A stretch of 64,000 nt of DNA from contig NZ_JH636435.1 in assembly GCF_000255655.1 (NCBI RefSeq), forward strand, positions 1,545,770 to 1,609,769, read 5' to 3'. Origin of the DNA: Schlesneria paludicola DSM 18645. Lineage in GTDB: Bacteria > Planctomycetota > Planctomycetia > Planctomycetales > Planctomycetaceae. The notes under the pieces are model-generated. The model made no database searches. It had not been told where the DNA came from and saw only the letters and a program-made list of their open reading frames with translations. Each line of letters begins with the position of its first letter. Within the stretch, counting starts at the first letter, position 1. Position numbers and translations under genes: made by a program. Positions 58,042 through 64,000 of this stretch are shown here, in pieces.

Positions 58042-59046
58042 ATGACGTTGCGTAGCAAATCTCGTATTGGTTTTACACTTGTTGAATTGTTAGTTGCGAT
58101 TGCAATTATCTCGCTCCTTATTGCGTTGCTGTTGCCTGCCGTCCAACAGTCGAGGGTCGCCGCACAGCGGTTGAGCTGCCGAAACAAGCTGATGCAAATC
58201 GGGCTTGCGATGCAGAATTACCATTCGACATTCAACCTGTTTTCGCCGGGCGGCGTTCACACCACGACCGTGCCCCCGGGCAAAGTTCCCGATGGCGATG
58301 AACTAAGGGACGGAAGGGCACCCTGGACGGTCCTACTACTCCCATATCTCGACGAAAGCCCGCGGTACAGCGCGTTCAACATGGAAGCGACGTTTGCCGT
58401 CCGAAAAGACAAGACTTCACAAACCTCTGCCCCCAATCTGACCGAGCAGTTTCGTCCACTCGACAAATATTCGTGCCCCAGCGATGTCAGTGGACACGGT
58501 GGCTTAGCCAGCAACTATGCCGCCTGTCAGGGGGGCGGGACGCCGGACGATGCCGCCGAACAGACCGCCCCGATCTATGGCCAATTGCCACGACTCTTCT
58601 ATGACAATGGAGTTTTCTTTCATAATTCCAGCATGTCCATGAAGGATCTGAAAGATGGTTCGTCGAACACGATCCTGATTGGGGAAACGAAATACATCGG
58701 CACGGAAGCCAGCTTCGCTCCGTCCCATGCCTGGTGGCCTTGGTCGGCCGCGATTCGATCCGACAGTGCCCGCCTGCACGCATCACTTTTCAATATCTCT
58801 GCCACTTGCGACCCCATCAATTTTCCCCAGAACGGCGAATACACGGAAGAAGATATTCGCAGGCATCGTGCCGTCTACGAAGGAGCCCATCACGGTGGTC
58901 AGCAACGCGTCTTTGGAAGCTGGCACAACGGAGGTGCTCACTTTGCCATGGCCGATGGTTCGGTCCAATTCCTCAACGAAAACATGGATCTCACCCTCTA
59001 TCGATCACTCGGACAGCGGGCAGACGGCGGACAAACCAGCTTTTGA
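58042..59046 (+). CDS. DUF1559 protein with prepilin-type N-terminus
   Basis: ATG at 58042 has AGGTGA six bases upstream. Residues 4-30 are a type IV/II prepilin signal: RIGFTLVELLVAIAIISLLI, cleaved after Gly by a prepilin peptidase. The DUF1559 body follows (RLSCRNKLMQIGLAMQNYHS, SWHNGGAHFAMADGSVQFLN near the end). These proteins are heavily duplicated in planctomycetes and are thought to form pseudopilin-like surface structures. At 334 aa it is typical. The next two genes on the strand appear to be part of the same group. Confidence 0.92.
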   Translation: MTLRSKSRIGFTLVELLVAIAIISLLIALLLPAVQQSRVAAQRLSCRNKLMQIGLAMQNYHSTFNLFSPGGVHTTTVPPGKVPDGDELRDGRAPWTVLLLPYLDESPRYSAFNMEATFAVRKDKTSQTSAPNLTEQFRPLDKYSCPSDVSGHGGLASNYAACQGGGTPDDAAEQTAPIYGQLPRLFYDNGVFFHNSSMSMKDLKDGSSNTILIGETKYIGTEASFAPSHAWWPWSAAIRSDSARLHASLFNISATCDPINFPQNGEYTEEDIRRHRAVYEGAHHGGQQRVFGSWHNGGAHFAMADGSVQFLNENMDLTLYRSLGQRADGGQTSF

Positions 59047-59123
59047 TTGGACGGTTTTGGTCGAAGCCAAGACAATTCGATTTCCCGACCTGCAAAGGCG
59101 GAAGCGCGAAGACGGAGGATTCT

Positions 59124-60080
59124 GTGTCACACCTCGAACAAGAAGACGGCACAGTCCATTGGTACTACCGAACGGGTGAGAAGGTCGTCGGCCCGGTCCT
59201 CTTGAGCCGACTGCGACAAATGGTACGCAAAGGCACGCTGACCTCTGACGACTTTGTCCGCAAGGGTAAAACCGGAACTTGGGTCGGCGCAGGAACCGTC
59301 AACGAAATTGATGCGCATGCGCCTGTCGTCCACGAATCGGCCACCGAACCAGAGGCATCGCCGACCGTCGTCGCGCCGTTCGTACCTCGACAAAACCGGC
59401 TGTATGAATGGGCCGCCTCCTGGAGCGAATGGTGCTCGGACCTGGCCTTCGAATTGCGTTTGGAAATCACTGATCGGCTGGGCATGATCCGATCCGTATC
59501 CGCATACCTGGTACTGGCTGTCACAATCGTCTTCTTGCTTCGCGTGACAGTCACCCCGAGCATGCTTAACTGGTCCTCGCCGGCAGACCCTTACGAAACG
59601 ATCCACACGGTGTGGAAGGAACTCGACGGACATCGAACGGCACACGCCAACGATGCGACGTGGCAAGAATTCACGCAACGCGGAAGCGACCAGCTCAAAC
59701 CGGTCATCGCGCGGTTGGAACGGGAAGCCGCCTCGACGAATCGGCCCGCTCAACTGATGCTTTGGGCCAGTCGCGATTGCCTGCCGAAGATGTTTCATGA
59801 CGCCCGTAGCGAACCAAGTCAAACGGAAGCAAAACTGACCGAATACATCCGCAATGTCGATCGACTTCGTAAAGGGGAACCCATCTACGGCGGCAATCTT
59901 GGCGGCTACCGCCCAAGAACAATGGCAGCGTCCTCGTTACTGCAATGGTTCATTCAGGAACCTGTCACAGCGGCCATGGCCGTCCTCTTAACGACGGCAA
60001 ATCTGGCAATCGTCGCCTGGCTCTTCAAGGGCCTGCTGAATCGCAAATCCGGGCGCAACTCCACAATCGAAACAACATAA
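59124..60080 (+). CDS. GYF_2-domain membrane protein, about 318 aa
   Basis: The start is GTG at 59124 with GGAGGA five bases before. Residues about 11-57 are a GYF_2/DUF4339 domain (WYYRTGEKVVGPVLLSRLRQ, FVRKGKTGTWVGAG). A membrane segment follows (SVSAYLVLAVTIVFLLRV), then a soluble helical region of about 130 residues, and a second membrane segment near the end (MAVLLTTANLAIVAWLFKGL). GYF_2 domains usually bind partner peptides. It lies between two DUF1559 genes and may serve their assembly; this is inference. Confidence 0.8.
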   Translation: MSHLEQEDGTVHWYYRTGEKVVGPVLLSRLRQMVRKGTLTSDDFVRKGKTGTWVGAGTVNEIDAHAPVVHESATEPEASPTVVAPFVPRQNRLYEWAASWSEWCSDLAFELRLEITDRLGMIRSVSAYLVLAVTIVFLLRVTVTPSMLNWSSPADPYETIHTVWKELDGHRTAHANDATWQEFTQRGSDQLKPVIARLEREAASTNRPAQLMLWASRDCLPKMFHDARSEPSQTEAKLTEYIRNVDRLRKGEPIYGGNLGGYRPRTMAASSLLQWFIQEPVTAAMAVLLTTANLAIVAWLFKGLLNRKSGRNSTIETT

Positions 60081-60176
60081 GTTACGCGTCGCAGGAATCG
60101 TGATATTCCACGAGGCCCACGCGAGCACTCGCTCGATCCATTTGAATGGCGACTCCTGTACACGAGAGGAATTGTC

Positions 60177-62174
60177 GTGAGAACACGTTTCTCTGCCGGA
60201 ATGCGTGATTCACGTCACCAGTTAGGACGCACACGAAAACGATTGACTCCACAACGACGGGGGCTTTCGAGAACGGACGTCGTCATTGGCATCTTCTGTG
60301 TGGCGCTCGCAGGCATCAATTTACCAAGCGTCATCCTTTCCGCACGCGAAGCGTCGCGTCATCGCACTTGCCAATACAACATTCGTATGTTGGGGCATGG
60401 ACTACAGGCCTATCACGAGATCTCTCAAACATTGCCACCCGCGGCAACCTGGTCAGCCGAGGGCCTCGATTTCTCGCAATTCTTTTGGGACAAAGAAAAA
60501 CCTCGTACCCCCGAAGTGTCACACGCCAACTGGCTCCAGTTGCTCTTACCCACCCTGAATCACGCAATGGAATCCACGTTGTTCGCGAACGATTCCCCGA
60601 TTGTTCACGAACGCAATGCCAATGGACGAGAACAAGAAATCGCTCGATTCAAGTGCCCAGCAGACGCCATGAATGGCTCGCATAACCGGTATGAACTCAC
60701 ACGAGGCGATGGAACGACCGCCTCGTTCGCACGCGGAAACTATGGAATCAACGGCGGCAGCCAGTGGATTTTTAAAACTCCCGGAGTACTCTTCAATCCC
60801 CGTCCGAACGCGTCGCAATTCACCTGCGATCCCGCCACACGCGAGTTTCAGTTCTGGGGTAACGGTGTCGCGGGTTTTAATAAGTGCTTTTCGTTCGCGG
60901 ATTTCGACAACGGCTTGGCAACCACGGTCGCGATTGACGAAATCCGCGCCGGCGTCAGCCCGATGGATACACGCGGCTCTTGGGCGCTGGGGCAGATCGG
61001 CGCGAGTGTCACGTGGGGCCACGGTATCGTGGGTGATGCGGGCGCACCGAATAATCTGATCGATGATTCTGACGATATTATTGACTGCAAACGCCTGCAC
61101 GAAAGCTACGGAAGCGACAAGCTGAAGCAGCAAGAAATGCCCTGCTGCGCGCACTGCAACCAGAATCAACAAGCAGCAGCCCGAAGCCGTCACAAAGGCG
61201 GAGTCAATGTCGTGATGATGGATGGTGCGGTCCGTTTCGTTTCGAACGACGTTGATCGTGGTCTATGGGACGCCATGCATTCTCGCGAGACTCCCGCCAC
61301 GGAGATCGGTGAGGGATTTGCGGGTGCGATCGACGGTCGTGAGCCAGCATTCCGACAAGAAGCTCCCGCATCGACCGCGAAGTCGGGATCGGACGCTCCG
61401 CTGACAAACAATCCCATTCTCAATTCGATTGGAATGACATTTGTCTTGATTCCCGCAGGCGAGTTCGAAATGGGAGTCCCCAATCGCGGCGTCCCATTAC
61501 CTCCGCAGGCACCAAGCCATCACGTCACAATTCCACAGGCCTATTACCTCGGAAAATATGAGGTCACTCAAAGTGAATACGCCAACATCATGGGCCAGCA
61601 TCCCAGTTGGCACTCGGAGACGGGTGAGGGACGAGCTTTGATGGAATCCGCGGACACGTCTCAGCATCCCGTAGAACAGATCTCCTGGTACGACGCAGTC
61701 GAGTTCTGTCGTCGTCTCACGCAGCGCGACGCGGAAAAAGAAGTCAATCGTCGATATCGACTTCCGACAGAAGCCGAGTGGGAGTATGCGTGTCGCGCAG
61801 GCCGGCGCGGTGCAATTCCTTTAAATGAATTCTGGGACGATTCCGATCCATCAGGAGAAATCGCAAGCAAAAGACTGCGAGAAGATGGAAAAATCATGAC
61901 GACCACCCGCGTCGGATCATATCCGAGCAATGCATTTGGGGTTTGTGACATGTGCGGAAACGTCTTCGAATGGTGCTCTGATTGGTATGGCTTCGACTAC
62001 TATAGCAGTTCACAAAAAAACAACCCGCAAGGACCAAACAAGGGATATTTTCGAATCATCAGAGGTTGGCATTGGGCATTCACAGGCCCGTCGCGAAAGG
62101 ATATCCAGGCGACGGCACCGTCCCGCCGCAGTCCGTACATCGGTTTCCGTGTCGTCTGCGAACACACGAAGTAG
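60177..62174 (+). CDS. DUF1559-SUMF1 fusion protein, 665 aa
   Basis: GTG at 60177 follows GAGAGGA. The first about 400 residues are a DUF1559 protein (CQYNIRMLGHGLQAYHEIS; SRHKGGVNVVMMDGAVRFVS), but the prepilin-cleavage sequence is lost: RGLSRTDVVIGIF stands where GFTLVELL would be. From about residue 419 a formylglycine-generating-enzyme/SUMF1 fold begins (MTFVLIPAGEFEMGVP, LGKYEVTQSEYANIMG, RLPTEAEWEYACRAG, GNVFEWCSDWYG, YIGFRVVCE). The pair of copper-binding Cys of true FGE is not apparent, so a binding or other role is more likely. Confidence 0.88.
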   Translation: MRTRFSAGMRDSRHQLGRTRKRLTPQRRGLSRTDVVIGIFCVALAGINLPSVILSAREASRHRTCQYNIRMLGHGLQAYHEISQTLPPAATWSAEGLDFSQFFWDKEKPRTPEVSHANWLQLLLPTLNHAMESTLFANDSPIVHERNANGREQEIARFKCPADAMNGSHNRYELTRGDGTTASFARGNYGINGGSQWIFKTPGVLFNPRPNASQFTCDPATREFQFWGNGVAGFNKCFSFADFDNGLATTVAIDEIRAGVSPMDTRGSWALGQIGASVTWGHGIVGDAGAPNNLIDDSDDIIDCKRLHESYGSDKLKQQEMPCCAHCNQNQQAAARSRHKGGVNVVMMDGAVRFVSNDVDRGLWDAMHSRETPATEIGEGFAGAIDGREPAFRQEAPASTAKSGSDAPLTNNPILNSIGMTFVLIPAGEFEMGVPNRGVPLPPQAPSHHVTIPQAYYLGKYEVTQSEYANIMGQHPSWHSETGEGRALMESADTSQHPVEQISWYDAVEFCRRLTQRDAEKEVNRRYRLPTEAEWEYACRAGRRGAIPLNEFWDDSDPSGEIASKRLREDGKIMTTTRVGSYPSNAFGVCDMCGNVFEWCSDWYGFDYYSSSQKNNPQGPNKGYFRIIRGWHWAFTGPSRKDIQATAPSRRSPYIGFRVVCEHTK

Positions 62175-62706
62175 GTCGGGCGCCCGAATCACAGGATCAA
62201 AAGGTCATCGCAATGACTCGCCAATGACTCCTCATCCGTCGCTCGCAACGTATTGATTTGTCAGGACGGATACACAGGTCAGGCGCCCAAGTTTTGACGA
62301 GCGAAGCGCCGGATGCCCTGGTTCTCGGCAAAGCCCTCCAAACCCATCCACCGGAACACTAAGGCAGAACAAGACTCGAGAGGTTCACGGGTCCGGTCGG
62401 TCAGTTTTCCTTGCGTCTTCGCGTCTTAGCGTTCCCTTCTTCGAGCTGCAATAGTTCACGAGAAAACATCAACGCAAAGGCACAATGACGCAAAGAAAAG
62501 GCTTCGCGACAACCTTTGCGTACGTTCCTTGGTGCTGTCCGCACATAGACTCAGGCATGACACGACCGCGGCCACACTTGGCGTGCCTCACAACGATGGC
62601 GTGAACCACTCATGCTTTCGATCAAAATCATGCCTGAAGCCTGACCATTTCCGGACGAGGCCAACTCTGCCCCCCCCCCCCCCCCCAAGTCAACGGGCAA
62701 GGCGAA
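62175..62706. other. Intergenic region with poly-C tract and inverted repeat, 532 bp
   Basis: It lies between convergent genes. CCTTGCGTCTTCGCGTCTTA (62408-62427, continuing to 62432) and AACGCAAAGGCACAATGACG (62471-62490, continuing to 62495) are imperfect inverted partners, resembling the TTTGCGTC-type repeats common between bacterial genes. A run of 17 C lies at 62670-62686. No gene is apparent. Confidence 0.6.
62670..62686. repeat. 17-base poly-C homopolymer
   Basis: It is 21 bases past the end of the partial DUF1501 gene and outside any coding frame I accept. Length in the sequence may be uncertain, as such runs often slip in sequencing or replication. Confidence 0.9.
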
Positions 62707-64000
62707 TCAAACTCCGGCGTACAGCGGTGCAATGACCTGGCCGTTCAGCAAGTGGTTGGGGCGGCCAAGTGGGTCGACTAAGAGTGCGTCGTGGCTGACG
62801 CCCAATGCGTCAAAGATCGTTGTGCAAACATCGGCAGGGGACCAGGGCTGACTGAGAGGATACGCGGCGATGGCATCGGTCTGGCCAACCGCCTGACCAC
62901 CACGGACACCGGCGCCGGCGAACAAGCCTGAGTAGGTTGCAGCCCAATGGTCGCGGCCGGCAACGGCTTCGCCGGGCAGAGTCGAAATCTTGGGGGTGCG
63001 TCCGAATTCGCCCATGACAACGACAAGCGTCTGATCGAGTAAGCCTGTCGCGGACAGATCGTCCATGAGGGCGGCGAGTCCTTGATCCAACTGTGGCAGC
63101 AGCGTGTTTTTCATGCGGCCCCAGTTATCGACGTGCGTATCCCAGGTTTGCACGATTCCCATGGTCGCCTGAATGATCGGCACGCCCGCCTCGACCAATC
63201 GACGCGCCAGCATCAGCGATTGTCCGAACTTGTTGCGACCATAGCGATCACGAACTTCGGCAGCCTCGCTATTCACCTCAAACGCCCGCGCAACGCGATC
63301 CGACGTCAGCAGCGAAAATGCCAGATCCTGCTGTTCGCCAAATGCACTCGTCCGCCCTTTGGCTGCGGGAGCAAGACGGTTCGAATTCAGATCCTCAAGC
63401 AGTTGGCGACGCGAGACCAAACGTGACGACGTTACCCCCGGTTGTAGACTGAGCGAATCGATACGGAAGTTTGGATCATTGGGATCGTGGTTGATCTGCC
63501 ATGGATCGTGTTTGGGGCCAAGAAATCCCGCATGCTGGCCGGGCCAGGTCAGGGGTCCTTCAATCAGATAATTGGGCAATGAAACACCGCTCGGGATGCC
63601 GTCGCTTCGTGGACGAAGGACATCCAGCGCCGCGGCAAAGTTCGGAAAGTCGTTTCGTGATTCGACACGATCCAAATCGCTGCCACCGCGAGGAATGGGC
63701 GTCGGACGGCCTGTCAGAGCCACGTGGGTCGCCAGCAGATGATTGTGTTCGGTGTGCGACATCGTTCGCACAACAGACCAGCGATCCATTTGCTGAGCCA
63801 ACCGCGGCAAATGCTCGCACACGGAAACCCCGGGAGTCACCGTATCAATGGAAGAGAACTCACCCCGAATCTCGGCGGGGGCGTTCGGCTTCATATCCAG
63901 CGTATCCAGCTGAGCCGGGCCGCCGCTCAAGAGCACGATCAGGACCGATTTTGCTCTTCCTGTTCCCGAAGTCGGATTCGCGATCGCACGACCTGAAAGG
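62707..64000 (-). CDS. DUF1501 protein, 5' end beyond the window (partial)
   Basis: The frame stays open to the right edge of the window, reading SGRAIANPTSGTGRAKSVLI before the conserved VLLSGGPAQLDTLDMKP, so the start lies outside. DUF1501 blocks are present: TMSHTEHNHLLATHVALTG, MGIVQTWDTHVDNWG, VVVMGEFGRTPKISTLPGE and GRDHWAATYSGLFAGAGVRG. At least 430 residues are visible. It differs clearly from the 19102 gene product, so it is a separate paralogue. A DUF1553-type partner may lie upstream, out of view. Confidence 0.9.
   Translation of the reverse strand, partial: LSGRAIANPTSGTGRAKSVLIVLLSGGPAQLDTLDMKPNAPAEIRGEFSSIDTVTPGVSVCEHLPRLAQQMDRWSVVRTMSHTEHNHLLATHVALTGRPTPIPRGGSDLDRVESRNDFPNFAAALDVLRPRSDGIPSGVSLPNYLIEGPLTWPGQHAGFLGPKHDPWQINHDPNDPNFRIDSLSLQPGVTSSRLVSRRQLLEDLNSNRLAPAAKGRTSAFGEQQDLAFSLLTSDRVARAFEVNSEAAEVRDRYGRNKFGQSLMLARRLVEAGVPIIQATMGIVQTWDTHVDNWGRMKNTLLPQLDQGLAALMDDLSATGLLDQTLVVVMGEFGRTPKISTLPGEAVAGRDHWAATYSGLFAGAGVRGGQAVGQTDAIAAYPLSQPWSPADVCTTIFDALGVSHDALLVDPLGRPNHLLNGQVIAPLYAGV

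Noticed and set aside
60177-62174. Reading the SUMF1 domain as a true formylglycine-generating enzyme serving sulfatases
   Set aside because: I do not see the active-site cysteine pair needed for copper binding, and the only sulfatase-fold proteins here (DUF1501) lack a clear CxPxR motif.
1-64000. CRISPR array, tRNA or rRNA genes, prophage
   Set aside because: No evenly spaced direct repeats of CRISPR size, no cloverleaf with a CCA-type end and TTCRANY arm in any gap, and no phage structural or integrase genes were recognised.

Overview
The window looks like ordinary chromosome from a planctomycete, probably of the Planctomycetaceae/Schlesneria-Gimesia type. The lineage call is an inference from gene families. 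It rests on DUF1501, DUF1549/DUF1553 and DUF1559 proteins, many secreted beta-propeller/cytochrome c proteins, an orphan mraZ, a methanofuran-pathway enzyme (MfnB-like), an HpnC/HpnD pair, and short hairpin repeats between genes. No rRNA, tRNA, CRISPR array, phage or complete insertion sequence was recognised.

Layout. 1-6.7 kb (minus strand): secreted proteins, including a thioredoxin-like lipoprotein and a large propeller/PKD/cytochrome/carbohydrate-binding protein. 6.7-8.5 kb: metX-metW (methionine synthesis). 9.0-12.1 kb: a Cys-rich secreted protein, a DapA-family aldolase/lyase, gpsA and a small conserved-looking protein. 12.3-14.3 kb: hpnC-hpnD (squalene/hopanoid precursor synthesis). 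14.6-19 kb: a membrane-anchored TAXI-type binding protein and a TolC-like lipoprotein. 19.1-23 kb: a DUF1553-DUF1501 operon. 23.4-26.3 kb: a MacA-like adaptor and MacB-like permease without an adjacent ATPase. 26.9-29.5 kb: a Ski2-like helicase. 29.5-31.4 kb: a repeat-rich stretch with two small proteins, a 30-residue very basic peptide gene with its own terminator, and a chain of hairpins. 31.4-35.0 kb: three exported proteins, two of them related to each other.

35.3-40.7 kb: LolA-like protein, hemH, a GT4 glycosyltransferase, an orphan mraZ with a visible promoter and operator repeats, a phosphoesterase and a BFD-like [2Fe-2S] protein. 41.5-49.1 kb: an Nramp-related transporter, a Tat-exported Gfo/Idh/MocA oxidoreductase, a membrane protein, a sugar-dehydrogenase-like propeller fused to a dihaem domain, and a tRNA nucleotidyltransferase. 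49.4-52.3 kb: a DUF2079 membrane protein overlapping the mfnB-like gene. 52.4-57.8 kb: a five-haem-motif cytochrome overlapping a secreted propeller protein. 58.0-62.2 kb: a pseudopilin-like DUF1559 protein, a GYF-domain membrane protein and a DUF1559-SUMF1 fusion. 62.7-64.0 kb: the 3' part of a second DUF1501 gene, which runs off the window.

The less ordinary material is small or non-coding: the basic 30-residue peptide gene, the mraZ operator, a 169-bp element with terminal inverted repeats that carries a nested hairpin found again elsewhere, and the DUF1559-SUMF1 fusion locus. No clear defence system or biosynthetic cluster was found.
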